Of a DNA stretch of 64,000 bases, positions 36,637 through 45,157 are shown piece after piece. This stretch comes from an uncultured Saprospiraceae bacterium (lineage in GTDB: Bacteria > Bacteroidota > Bacteroidia > Chitinophagales > Saprospiraceae). Under the pieces are notes generated by a model that had not been told where the DNA came from, did no database searches, and worked only from the letters and a program-made list of their open reading frames with translations. Where the stretch lies: assembly GCA_938015435.1 (NCBI GenBank), contig CALLPN010000028.1:43408-107407 (forward strand). The letters run 5' to 3'. A program made the position numbers and the translations under genes. Numbering within the stretch: position 1 is the stretch's first letter; each line of letters begins with the position of its first letter.

Positions 36637-37284
36637 TTAGATTCCTCCTTTTCTATAATGACAAGGCAGGCTCACATGAAGATGGTCCGCGGTACCCCCA
36701 TGCCTCAAAGTATTGAAGCCCATCCAATCGAAATAGTATTTAGTCAGTTGGTTCCTGACCTCACTTTTTCCTCTTACTCTCAGATCTATAGCATAAGCAT
36801 ATCCATCTTTTTGCTCATAATGCAATGATGACTTATTGGTCTTGAGGCCCATTTTTCGATAATCTTCAGGCGTACGATTAGTATCTGTGATTACGGCTTT
36901 CCTATCTACCATTACTAAAGTTCCGACAGCCAATCTCAATATCGGATTGAGTGACCTGATTTCAGATTTAAGTTCTGGATTCTTAAAGTTAGAGCCCGAA
37001 ATAAAATACATACTGTGGATTGCAAATCCAACGACTAATAATAGTGACACTACAGCTTTACTTTTGATAGACTTGGAGCCACTTACTTTTCCTGAAACTT
37101 TACTGTGTAATACAATAATGTATATGAATAAAAGCAATGCAGTGATAATTACACCTCCGATGATAGACAGTCTAGCACCTGGATCGTAATGCTCATGTAT
37201 GTACACAGAACCTCTCACTAGCACAATAAATGGAAGTGTAAATATTAATATCAATTTGACTATGTGGTATAAAATCCATTTCAT
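36637..37284 (-). CDS. Membrane protein with an M15-like C-terminal motif
   Basis: This 215-residue protein has three predicted N-terminal membrane helices (about 6-24, 40-60 and 77-96). The C-terminal domain contains SSLHYEQKDGYAYAIDLR (H155, D167) and TADHLHVSLPCH (H201, H203). Such a His...Asp...H-L-H arrangement recalls zinc DD-carboxypeptidases and related M15/hedgehog-type peptidases that cut peptidoglycan stems. The H-to-D spacing is 12, longer than in VanX-like enzymes, so activity is uncertain. An intrinsic terminator pointing the same way ends 35 nt before the start codon. Function is inferred from motif spacing only. Confidence 0.55.
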   Translation of the reverse strand: MKWILYHIVKLILIFTLPFIVLVRGSVYIHEHYDPGARLSIIGGVIITALLLFIYIIVLHSKVSGKVSGSKSIKSKAVVSLLLVVGFAIHSMYFISGSNFKNPELKSEIRSLNPILRLAVGTLVMVDRKAVITDTNRTPEDYRKMGLKTNKSSLHYEQKDGYAYAIDLRVRGKSEVRNQLTKYYFDWMGFNTLRHGGTADHLHVSLPCHYRKGGI

Positions 37285-37318
37285 ATGAGGATGGAAAGGT
37301 AAGTGTTTAGTTGATAAA

Positions 37319-37359
37319 TAAAAAAGCCAAATTCGACCGCGAAGCGTCCAAATTCGGCT
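37319..37359 (-). terminator. Minus-strand terminator just upstream of the M15-like gene
   Basis: The arms 37325-37340 and 37344-37359 pair over 16 positions with three G-U pairs and one mismatch, closing on a TTC loop. On the minus strand six T residues follow. It could end a transcript from the hairpin-rich region above, or act as an attenuator for the gene at 36637-37284. Confidence 0.8.
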
Positions 37360-37360
37360 A

Positions 37361-37640
37361 ATTAATCTTTGTTGGTTAAGTAGTGTTAGCTACTTCAAAG
37401 TTTTGTTTGATCCTCAACTGAGGCCGCAGAGCAGCCACAGTCGCCTATCCAAATGCATATAGTTAAGAGCGTAATGCATTTATTGGGTTTCTGATGTTGA
37501 TGTTCGATCTTGACTACTGAGTCTCCAAAATCGCCAATCATGCTTGCATTTTTAGATTTCCATTATCGGCGACATAATCTCCGATTGCAGCAATCTCATT
37601 TGATCTTTTACGATCTTCGCTCAGGCAGCTGAGCCACCTG
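37361..37640 (-). ncRNA. Possible structured RNA (hairpin array), strand not proven
   Basis: Seven short inverted repeats follow one another: 37378-37395 (AAGTAG/CTACTT), 37412-37423 (CCTCA/TGAGG), 37451-37481 (AAATGCAT/ATGCATTT), 37505-37533 (CGATCTT/AAAATCG plus GACT/AGTC), 37583-37595 (GATTG/CAATC), 37602-37615 (GATC/GATC) and 37619-37634 (GCTCA/TGAGC). They end at the minus-strand terminator at 37319-37359. The segment is richer in G+C than the flanking DNA. I looked for signatures of RNase P RNA, tmRNA and SRP RNA and found none. A 48-codon frame on the minus strand (37395-37541) overlaps it. A regulatory RNA or leader is inference. Confidence 0.35.
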
Positions 37641-37796
37641 TAACGATTATCATTTGCTTTCAATTGATATTACTAATATAGGGCAAAACCGCGACAGCTA
37701 CTAGGTTTCTCTACGAATGAAGAGAAATAATCGATGAAAAGATGTGACTTCAATTTAGAGATCTAGATTTAGAATCTCGAGAGTTCTTACGTCCCT

Positions 37797-37871
37797 TAGG
37801 CATTAAATTTATTATGAACTATCAATTCTGACTAACGTTCGCTAAGTCGTTGATTATTAATGCCTATTTTT
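37797..37871 (+). terminator. Long hairpin with plus-strand T-tract
   Basis: TAGGCATTAA (37797-37806) pairs perfectly with TTAATGCCTA (37857-37866). An inner TCAA...TTGA and GACT...AGTC pairing sits in the loop, and TTTTT follows on the plus strand. The 50-nt loop is long for a classic terminator. Confidence 0.45.
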
Positions 37872-38171
37872 CTAGGTGTTTTGCTTTGATAATCATAAAT
37901 ATACTCAATCGTTAGCTTGGGAAATAAATTTGCCGAGGAAAAACTGACAATTTTGAGCTCAATTTTGGTCGATCTAATTTGGGGAATTACACACAACGTA
38001 TCAAGTATATCTGGCGTGCATTACTGCGATAAAGCTAAGATATGCAAGAAATATCATATTACTAACAGAGCAGATTGGGACTAAATGGTGAATGATACGA
38101 TTATGCATTGTTATATGCTGTGCTAATTATCTAGTATTTTTTTGCTCCACAGCTATTTGTAAAATATAAAA

Positions 38172-38210
38172 GTCTGACAAAAATATAATTGTCAGACCTA
38201 TTGTTTTTTT
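38172..38210. terminator. Bidirectional rho-independent terminator
   Basis: GTCTGACAA and TTGTCAGAC form a perfect 9-bp stem with an 8-nt loop. On the plus strand TTGTTTTTTT follows after a short gap, and on the minus strand TTTT follows directly. It lies 140 nt past the end of the 49-codon micro-ORF. Confidence 0.75.
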
Positions 38211-38336
38211 CTAGAGACAGGAGATGTCTTTTAAATATAAATTATGATACGTGCAAGCACATTTGAATTTAACACAAAGTAGTAATGTCAATGAAGTCGT
38301 AGCGTTGGACTACATAAACCATTGGATAAATTAGGA

Positions 38337-38486
38337 TTATTCATTTCTATACATCCAACTAGGTTGGTGCTTAATTACTCCATTATCTTTTTCATATGAT
38401 TTTTTGGGTTTCATTAAACGCCCTACGCTCGTAATTGAATTTTCTATGTGCTTAATTAAATTAGGTAAACCGATTTTTTTCTTCAT
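38337..38486 (-). CDS. Possible 49-residue micro-protein
   Basis: This short frame starts with ATG, MKKKIGLPNLIKHIENSI, continues through VGRLMKPKKSYEKDN and ends with QPSWMYRNE. It is lysine-rich and soluble. A bidirectional terminator follows. There is no leader-peptide GG motif or recognised family, so it could be chance in AT-rich DNA. The case for it is its position behind a second micro-ORF, a downstream terminator, and a LysR gene with a perfect operator-like palindrome upstream. Confidence 0.3.
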   Translation of the reverse strand: MKKKIGLPNLIKHIENSITSVGRLMKPKKSYEKDNGVIKHQPSWMYRNE

Positions 38487-38650
38487 TTTCGATAGGTTTT
38501 GAAAGCTTGTAATTTATTATAATACGAAAACATGATTTAACAGCGAAACTTCTAAAATCAAATATATACGCTGATTTTATACGTAATTGGCTTAAGAAGT
38601 ATGTGCCCAATAAATTGATTTTTATAGCCAAGTATAAAATATAAACATGA

Positions 38651-38824
38651 TTAATCGCTTAAATAGATGTATTCAAAATAATCTAATTCGTTTCTTTTGA
38701 TACTGATCTCTTTACTTTTTTTAGTAATACGATTTATACAGTTAGAGCTTTTTATCTTAAAGATTCCTTTTATTATCTGAAGGAAGGTAGATTCCAAGGA
38801 ATGTTTCCGAATTGAATTTCCCAT
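38651..38824 (-). CDS. Possible 57-residue micro-protein divergent from the LysR gene
   Basis: This frame reads MGNSIRKHSLESTFLQIIKG at the start and ends RNELDYFEYIYLSD. The middle is basic with an internal cysteine. It is the first frame on the minus strand after the LysR gene's palindrome (188 nt between starts), a position where LysR regulators often control a divergent target. No family was recognised, and the ribosome-binding site is not obvious. It should be treated as a candidate only. Confidence 0.3.
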   Translation of the reverse strand: MGNSIRKHSLESTFLQIIKGIFKIKSSNCINRITKKSKEISIKRNELDYFEYIYLSD

Positions 38825-38929
38825 AGCTGTTGGATTTATTTATTGTTATATGAAATCAACTTATGCGTGATTTACGATTTAAATATCTACCTTTTATACC
38901 ATATATTAAAGTATATAATATTTATGATT

Positions 38930-38950
38930 ACTATAAAATAATTTTATAGT
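38930..38950. promoter_or_regulatory. 21-bp perfect palindrome, candidate LysR operator
   Basis: ACTATAAAAT and ATTTTATAGT are perfect 10-bp arms around a single A, centred about 70 nt upstream of the LysR start. The core TAAAATAATTTTA fits the T-N11-A box of LysR-type regulators. AT-rich composition raises the chance rate, but 10 of 10 paired positions in the right place is notable. Confidence 0.6.
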
Positions 38951-39011
38951 TGTATTTTTCTTTATATCTTGTTCATTGTCTATATCAAGTTTTAATTAAT
39001 ACTAAAAGAGC

Positions 39012-39899
39012 ATGAATTTTACTTTTCATCAATTAAAAATATTCTTAGAAGTAATACGACATCAGAATATCACAAGAGCTGCAGAAGAAATGTACATGAC
39101 TCAGCCAGCACTTTCTATACAATTAAAAAATTTCCAAAAACAATTCGATATTCCATTAATAGAAAAAATAGGAAAAAAAATACAACTTACAGATTTTGGA
39201 AAATCAATTGCGGAGATAGCAGAAAATGTATTAAGTGCAGCGGAAGAGCTTAAATATAAAACCAAAGAATATAAGGGACTGCTAACAGGTAAACTTAGAA
39301 TATCTTCTGCCTCAACAGGTAAGTATGTCATTCCCTATTATCTAAGTGAGTTTGTTCATAAATATCCTGGCATAGACCTTACGCTAGATGTTTCTAACAA
39401 AACTACTGTAATAAAACAACTCCAAAACAATGAGATCGATTTTGCACTGGTATCTGTGCTTCCAAAAAAAATAGATACGAATGAAGAGATATTGTTAGAA
39501 AATAAATTATATCTGATTGGTGATACCGAAAAAGTGGTAAAATCTCGACCATTAATTTATCGAGAGCAGGGTTCAGCTACAAGAAATGCTATGAGTAATT
39601 ATTTTCATAATAATACTAAGCGAAAAAGTATAGAGCTAACTTCCAATGAAACCGTAAAACAAGCAGTTGTTGCTGGGCTCGGTTATTCTATTATTCCTTT
39701 GATAGGTATGAGTAATGAGCTGCAAAATAGAGACATATATATCATACCTTCAAAAGGTCTTCCCATCTTAACTTATTGGCGATTAATATGGTTGAAGAAT
39801 AAGAAACTTTCACCGGTAGCATCGGCCTACTTAGATTTTATTAGAAAAGAAAAAGAAGCCATAATTAAAAAGCATTTTGGGTGGTATGTGGATTTTTAA
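39012..39899 (+). CDS. LysR-family transcriptional regulator
   Basis: This 295-residue regulator has the canonical N-terminal winged HTH: FTFHQLKIFLEVIRHQNITRAAEEM, then TQPALSIQLKNFQKQF. It is followed by the GKLRISSASTGKYVIPYYL start of the effector-binding domain. That domain has two Rossmann-like subdomains and a typical central AGLGYSIIPL motif. Length is standard. The effector is unknown; the domain broadly resembles CysB/CbbR-like members. A perfect T-N11-A palindrome upstream suggests autoregulation and control of a divergent transcript, which here has only micro-ORFs. Confidence 0.94.
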   Translation: MNFTFHQLKIFLEVIRHQNITRAAEEMYMTQPALSIQLKNFQKQFDIPLIEKIGKKIQLTDFGKSIAEIAENVLSAAEELKYKTKEYKGLLTGKLRISSASTGKYVIPYYLSEFVHKYPGIDLTLDVSNKTTVIKQLQNNEIDFALVSVLPKKIDTNEEILLENKLYLIGDTEKVVKSRPLIYREQGSATRNAMSNYFHNNTKRKSIELTSNETVKQAVVAGLGYSIIPLIGMSNELQNRDIYIIPSKGLPILTYWRLIWLKNKKLSPVASAYLDFIRKEKEAIIKKHFGWYVDF

Positions 39900-40083
39900 T
39901 TTTTTTTTTTAATAGCATACAACAAAGATTAATCCTTCGAAAAAGTCTTTTATCGAATGACTCATATCCACCGAAGAAAGTTTGGGTAGTAAGAAAGTGA
40001 GAATCAACGATAATCCTAAATTTAAATACTAAAGTGACCGTAATCCCAAAAATGAAATCATAATCTCGCGTAGAGGAAAGCAC

Positions 40084-40123
40084 AAAAAAGCCGAATTTAA
40101 ATTGTTTCCAATCTAGATTCGGC
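40084..40123 (-). terminator. Terminator of the SPFH gene
   Basis: A 15-position stem (40090-40104 with 40109-40123, one C-A mismatch, one G-U) closes on a GAAA tetraloop on the minus strand. TTTTTT follows. It lies 45 nt after the stop. Confidence 0.9.
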
Positions 40124-40167
40124 ATCTTTATTGAGTACTAATCAATTAAAAAAATATTTTGCGTTGA

Positions 40168-41121
40168 CTAATCTCTACCCTCTCTCAACTCCAACCTATC
40201 CTTTTTCTTCTGTCCGACTTTCATTGCTTCGCCCATTTGTTGTGATGCGGTAAACGATGTCACCATCTCAGTCAACATATCTGATCCAGCAGTTGGACTA
40301 TTAGGTAATAGTATCAAATTACTATTTACATTTTCACCCATACTCTGTAAGGTATCATAATGTTGTGTAACTACGATTAATGCGGATGCCTCTTGCGAAT
40401 TGATTCCTACTTTATTAAGCATATCTACAGAATCTTCTAGACCTTTGGCAATCTCACGACGCTGATCTGCAATACCTTGACCTTGGAGTCTCTTGCTTTC
40501 CGCTTCGGCCTTTGCTTTGGCTACGATACGGATTCTTTCCGCCTCACCATCATACTCTGCAGCTGTCTTTTCACGCTCTGCGGCATTAATTCTGTTCATG
40601 GCGTTCTTTACAGCGATGTCAGGATCTATATCTGTTACAAGTGCTTTTACGATTCCATAACCATAATTATTCATTGCTTCTGCTAACTCTCTTTTGATTG
40701 CAACGGCGATATCATCTTTTCTTACGAAGACATCATCGAGTTTCATCTTCGGTACTTCTGCTCGGACCACATCAAAGACATAAGATGTAATCTGATCATA
40801 TGGACTCTGTAACTTGTAGAATGCATCGTAGATTGTATCCCTTTGTATCTTAAATTGTACAGACACTTTAGTTTTGACAAATACGTCATCAAAAGTTTTG
40901 GTTTCTACCATAACATCCAGTTGTTGGATCTTCATATTGACCCTTCCTGCTATCCTATCTAAAATTGGTAACTTGAAATGTAATCCTGGTCCTTTTATAG
41001 AGCGAAATTTTCCAAAACGCTCGACTATGGCAAAAGTCTCTTGTTTAACTGTAAACGCACAAGTGTAAATAAGTAATAAAATTGGTATTAAAATAGGTAA
41101 ATACATTAAATATTGATCCAT
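40168..41121 (-). CDS. SPFH/Band 7 (stomatin-like) membrane protein
   Basis: This 317-residue protein starts at MDQYLMYLPI, where the membrane helix begins; a start at 41157 would add 12 polar residues. After one N-terminal helix (ILIPILLLIYTCAF) comes the SPFH domain: VERFGKFRSIKGPGLHFKLPILDR, then QQLDVMVETKTFDDVFVKTKVSVQFKI. A coiled segment of Glu/Ala/Arg follows (AAEREKTAAEYDGEAERIRIVAKAKAEAESKRLQGQGIADQRREI). SPFH proteins oligomerise in membrane microdomains and scaffold proteases or channels. The sequence resembles the prokaryotic relatives of plant hypersensitive-induced response proteins. No NfeD or FtsH partner is adjacent. Confidence 0.92.
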   Translation of the reverse strand: MDQYLMYLPILIPILLLIYTCAFTVKQETFAIVERFGKFRSIKGPGLHFKLPILDRIAGRVNMKIQQLDVMVETKTFDDVFVKTKVSVQFKIQRDTIYDAFYKLQSPYDQITSYVFDVVRAEVPKMKLDDVFVRKDDIAVAIKRELAEAMNNYGYGIVKALVTDIDPDIAVKNAMNRINAAEREKTAAEYDGEAERIRIVAKAKAEAESKRLQGQGIADQRREIAKGLEDSVDMLNKVGINSQEASALIVVTQHYDTLQSMGENVNSNLILLPNSPTAGSDMLTEMVTSFTASQQMGEAMKVGQKKKDRLELREGRD

Positions 41122-41451
41122 GATTGCTTGTTTTTGATGATTGCTTAAAAAAATCAAATCTAATCAACCTGCGACTAGACTTGTACTAATAATACAATTA
41201 AGATATAAGAAAAGTCCCACTCTACATGGCTTTCTATACTAATAAGGATGAAAACTCGATAAACGACAAGTGAAAGGCAGAATGCTCCGATTTAGAGTAG
41301 TACAGTACATTCTATAATTTTAACCCTTCTATAATACACCAACTGTAGTCTATCAACGTTACCAAAATATGTACTTTTACATTAGTAATCTACTAGAGAT
41401 ACATAGTAGAATAAATATTTTCAATTTTTCATTAAACGGATAAGCTTCATC

Positions 41452-43383
41452 TTGCACATCAATCGCTCTCTAAGCCTAGTAATATATATCTGCATACTTA
41501 GTACAGTATGCACTGAAGTGATGGCCCAACGTGATATTTTATCAACGAACGATGATTTAGGTATTCCTCGCAAAGACGATTTCAAAGGCTTTGATAGCCT
41601 ACAGATCGGTAAGGATCCCAATACCGTAGATAGTACAATCTTCAAATACTTTACGTTAGATGACATCAGCGATCTATATGAATTTGGAGATACTACCCTA
41701 GATCAAAACTTATATTACTCAGATCCGGCAAGAGACCCTTCTCAGCCGATGGCTAATCTTGGTACTGTAGCTTCTGCTAGCCACCCTTTATTATATACTC
41801 CATCAAAAGTGACCGCATTTCATAGTGGGTTTCATGAGTACGATGCTTATAATTTTACCTTAAATGGATTTAAGTACTTCAAAACTAATAGGGCTATATC
41901 TGACCTATATTTTTCTAGTATAGCCAATCAGCAAAATCTAACTATCAAGACCGATTTTACCCGTAATTTTGAAGATGGTATTCAACTTAGTATCAATTAC
42001 CAACGATTCTCTAATCAAGGGTTCTACTCAAGCCAAAGAGCCAGGACAACGAACTTTGGTACTGGATTATGGTATCAATCATCAAAAAATAAATACAATT
42101 TATTTTTGACATTTGTTTCTAATGTCAATACCGAAGAGCAAAATGGTGGTATCACTACAGATACATTGTACGGTACTGAGTTTGCGGATTTCCGGACTGC
42201 TATTCCGACCAACTTGACAGATGCCAATACACGTTACCAACAAAGAGGAATAAGGGCATCAAACTATTATAAACTTACATCGTCAGATAGCACTAACTGG
42301 AATCTTCAACTTCAGTATGATCTAGAATATAACTGGAACTACTGGAACTATGACGATGTACTTACTAGTAGTACAACAGACACCTTTCTCTATCAAGAGT
42401 ATCTAACAGATCCAAGAGGAGCACGTACCTATATCACGGATAACAATCTATCTCAAGGCGCATATATTCATGGTATAGGTCCAAGAGGATACCAAGGTAA
42501 GGTAGGAATTAAGTATGATCGACATCGCGTTAAGCATGCGAATAGAGATAGCTCAATCAATGATCTTAGTCTAAAGTATGATGTCAAAATTCCTTTTGTC
42601 AAATCGCTACAACTCATTAGCAAAGGCGATATAGGATTAGGGGCCAATGCTGGATCGTTTGATGTAGATGGATATGTTAATCTGAATGTAAAGGAATGGG
42701 CAACGTTAAAAGGTGGAGCTAATTTCTTTAGAAGATCAATTGAATTAGTAGAAGATGAATTTTGGGTAACTGACATCAAAATATTTGATAACGATTTTAG
42801 CAAGCCCTTTGGATCTACGCTCTACGGTACGCTCAATATACCAAAGCTGAATACTAATATTTCAATTAAGCAAACTTTAGAAAATAATCCTATCCTATGG
42901 GGAAGTAATGCATTACCATACCAATTGGACGGATTGTTATCAAATACTCAATTCAATGCACAAATACATTTATCTTGGAGAGGATGGCATATAGACAATT
43001 ATATACTATATCAAATATTAAGTGAAGACGTCATCGACTTACCTAATTATATGAGTACTCACAAAATATATTGGGATGGGGATGTATTCAAAAAAAATAT
43101 GAATCTGCGAATAGGTGCACAAGTAAGATTAGTACCTGAGTATACTGCACAAAAATTTATTCCTGTAGTCGGTAGGTTTCATAACGGAGGAGATCCATTA
43201 CAGTTCTATCAAGATATCGATTTATTCATTTCATTCAAAGTACAATCGTTTAGAATGTTTTTCCAAGTTCAAAATGTATCTGATTTCTGGAATGGAGAAA
43301 AAGGAATAGACTACCAAGTTGAAAATCATCCTCAATATGATGCTAAGTTAAGATATGGAATCAGGTGGGTATTGTTTGACTAG
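41452..43383 (+). CDS. Putative outer-membrane porin
   Basis: This 643-residue protein starts with TTG in the frame chosen here. The next in-frame ATG (VMAQ) would remove the signal peptide, so TTG is preferred. A signal sequence (SLVIYICILSTVCTEVMAQ) is followed by an acidic periplasmic stretch of about 90 residues and then by barrel strands (FHSGFHEYDAYNFTLNGFKYFK, NLTIKTDFTRNFEDGIQLSINYQRF). The end is barrel-like (DAKLRYGIRWVLFD). It matches the Bacteroidota 'putative porin' family in length and in the SHPLLYTPS region. Solute preference is unknown. Confidence 0.8.
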   Translation: MHINRSLSLVIYICILSTVCTEVMAQRDILSTNDDLGIPRKDDFKGFDSLQIGKDPNTVDSTIFKYFTLDDISDLYEFGDTTLDQNLYYSDPARDPSQPMANLGTVASASHPLLYTPSKVTAFHSGFHEYDAYNFTLNGFKYFKTNRAISDLYFSSIANQQNLTIKTDFTRNFEDGIQLSINYQRFSNQGFYSSQRARTTNFGTGLWYQSSKNKYNLFLTFVSNVNTEEQNGGITTDTLYGTEFADFRTAIPTNLTDANTRYQQRGIRASNYYKLTSSDSTNWNLQLQYDLEYNWNYWNYDDVLTSSTTDTFLYQEYLTDPRGARTYITDNNLSQGAYIHGIGPRGYQGKVGIKYDRHRVKHANRDSSINDLSLKYDVKIPFVKSLQLISKGDIGLGANAGSFDVDGYVNLNVKEWATLKGGANFFRRSIELVEDEFWVTDIKIFDNDFSKPFGSTLYGTLNIPKLNTNISIKQTLENNPILWGSNALPYQLDGLLSNTQFNAQIHLSWRGWHIDNYILYQILSEDVIDLPNYMSTHKIYWDGDVFKKNMNLRIGAQVRLVPEYTAQKFIPVVGRFHNGGDPLQFYQDIDLFISFKVQSFRMFFQVQNVSDFWNGEKGIDYQVENHPQYDAKLRYGIRWVLFD

Positions 43384-43485
43384 AGTATTTTCATTATTAC
43401 CAAGAGCCAAATCAGGAAAGACAGATCTTTATCCAATCTCAATAATATAAATTAGTATTGCTACATTTAGGTATAAATCTAGATT

Positions 43486-45024
43486 ATGAAATACTCAATA
43501 TTCTTATTATCACTTCTGTTTCTATTCGTTCAATGTGGTGATAAGCAAACTCCTAAATCGAAAGAAACTAACTTGGGAGATATCGAGTTTATAGTGACCG
43601 GGTCGGAAGAAGCTAAGCCATATTTCCATGAAGGACTATTACTCTTACATAGTTTTGAATTTGACGATGCCGCCGAAAAATTTTTAAAAGCACAACAAAT
43701 AGATTCTACTTTTGTAATGGCTTACTGGGGAGAAGCGATGTCCTATAATCACCCACTCTGGAAAGAACGTTACAGTGAAAAAGGCACTGGAGCATTGGAA
43801 AAGCTAGCAACTACTCAAGAAGAAAGATTAGCGATGGCAAAGACTCCTATAGAACATGACCTACTCTCGGCCGTCGAAATATTATATAGCAGCGGTGATA
43901 AAAAAGAGCTAGATATAGCCTACAAAGATCATATGGCAACCCTTCATAAAAAGTACCCAGAACACCATGAGGTTGCCTCGTTCTATGCACTTTCACTTTT
44001 AGGATCTTCCAAAAACAGAAAAGAAGATAACCATTATGAAATCGGTGCGAAAATCGTCCAAGGCATTATCAACGAAAACCCTCATCATCCTGGGGCGTTA
44101 CATTATTTGATCCATTCGTATGATGATCCTGATCATGCTACATTGGCCTTAGATGCCGCTAACCGATATTCAAAGATAGCTCCAGATGCCGAGCATGCTT
44201 TACATATGCCCTCTCATATATTCGTCGCATTGGGCATGTGGGACGAAGTGATTAAGTCTAATATAGCCAGCTACGAAGCGAGTGTCTCTAGAATGAACAA
44301 AAAAAGATTAGACAATGATGCTAGAGGCTACCATGCTTTTAAATGGCTTATGTATGGATACTTGCAGAAAGGAAATTTTGATAAAGCGAGAGAAATGGTT
44401 TATGACATGAAACAATATTGTGACGAAAAGCCATCTAGTAAAGCTCGAGCACACTTCATCATGATGAAAGCAGATTACCTCGCCGAATCTGGTAACTGGT
44501 CGGATACTATTGTCAATAAAAATGTAGACTTGGACAAATTAAATCTAATGGTCAAAGGAGTCCAAGTATATACACAAGGTATGTCAGGATATGCAGATGC
44601 AGACAAAGATCTCTTGGGTACTGCGATCAATGAATTAAATACAATGAAGTCTAATGCAGAAACTCAAATGGTCCTCGGAACGCCTAAAATGTGTAGTGGT
44701 GTATCTAGATATTTACAGCCTCCATCTGTCAATGAAGTGAACAGTATCAAAGTCTTAGAATACGAGCTAAAAGCATCTCTCGCTTTGATGGAAAATGATG
44801 AAAAGTCTGCTGAAGAGTGGATGAAAAAAGCAACTGAAGTAGAAGAATCTACCACTTACAATTATGGGCCACCTAATATTGTAAAACCATCTTTTGAATT
44901 CTATGGAGAATGGCTAGCTAGTAAGAACAGAAATGAAGAAGCTAAGCTACAATTTGAAAAAGTACTCGACCGTGCACCGAAACGAAGATTAGCAATCTTA
45001 GGACTTGAGAACTTAGAGTCTTAA
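43486..45024 (+). CDS. TPR-repeat lipoprotein
   Basis: This 512-residue protein has lipobox LFVQC at about 13-17. The mature part is built of tetratricopeptide-like helix pairs: EEAKPYFHEGLLLLHSFEFDDAAEKFLKAQQID, PHHPGALHYLIHSYDDPDHATLALDAANRYSKI, MPSHIFVALGMWDEVI, LMYGYLQKGNFDKAREM and the final NRNEEAKLQFEKVLDRAPKR. Several His residues in the central repeats (HHPGALHYLIHSYDDPDH, ALHMPSHIF) could bind a metal or haem, but no family function is known to me. It starts 102 nt after the porin stop and may be co-transcribed. Confidence 0.82.
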   Translation: MKYSIFLLSLLFLFVQCGDKQTPKSKETNLGDIEFIVTGSEEAKPYFHEGLLLLHSFEFDDAAEKFLKAQQIDSTFVMAYWGEAMSYNHPLWKERYSEKGTGALEKLATTQEERLAMAKTPIEHDLLSAVEILYSSGDKKELDIAYKDHMATLHKKYPEHHEVASFYALSLLGSSKNRKEDNHYEIGAKIVQGIINENPHHPGALHYLIHSYDDPDHATLALDAANRYSKIAPDAEHALHMPSHIFVALGMWDEVIKSNIASYEASVSRMNKKRLDNDARGYHAFKWLMYGYLQKGNFDKAREMVYDMKQYCDEKPSSKARAHFIMMKADYLAESGNWSDTIVNKNVDLDKLNLMVKGVQVYTQGMSGYADADKDLLGTAINELNTMKSNAETQMVLGTPKMCSGVSRYLQPPSVNEVNSIKVLEYELKASLALMENDEKSAEEWMKKATEVEESTTYNYGPPNIVKPSFEFYGEWLASKNRNEEAKLQFEKVLDRAPKRRLAILGLENLES

Positions 45025-45098
45025 AAACTGAGAACAGTTTAAATTTTCTGCGGTGTCAAAATGAGTGATCCTTAATTGAAAAGAAGGTTTACTCTAAC

Positions 45099-45135
45099 AA
45101 AAAAAAGCGAGAGCCTAAATAATTAGACTCTCGCT
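45099..45135 (-). terminator. Terminator of the PDZ/T9SS gene
   Basis: AGCGAGAG pairs perfectly with CTCTCGCT (45106-45113 and 45128-45135), followed by seven T residues on the minus strand, 23 nt past the stop. Confidence 0.88.
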
Positions 45136-45157
45136 ATAAAAATATATCTATTGATTA

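Larger units (their letters stand above)
37285..39011. other. 1.7-kb region without long genes
   Basis: The stretch between the M15-like gene and the LysR gene holds no reading frame of 60 codons or more. It contains a dense set of hairpins (37378-37634), three terminator-like hairpins, two possible micro-ORFs on the minus strand and a 21-bp perfect palindrome. The details are given as separate entries. Confidence 0.7.

Noticed and set aside
37395..37541. 48-codon minus-strand frame (MIGDFGDSVVKIEHQHQ...) within the hairpin region
   Set aside because: It overlaps several inverted repeats, has no ribosome-binding site or family resemblance, and is better explained by chance in the hairpin array.
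37361..37740. Possible tmRNA, RNase P RNA or SRP RNA on the minus strand
   Set aside because: A stretch resembling an ANDN tag start was noted, but the tRNA-like ends, the RNase P GAGGAAAGTCC-type core and the SRP GGAAGG loop are absent.
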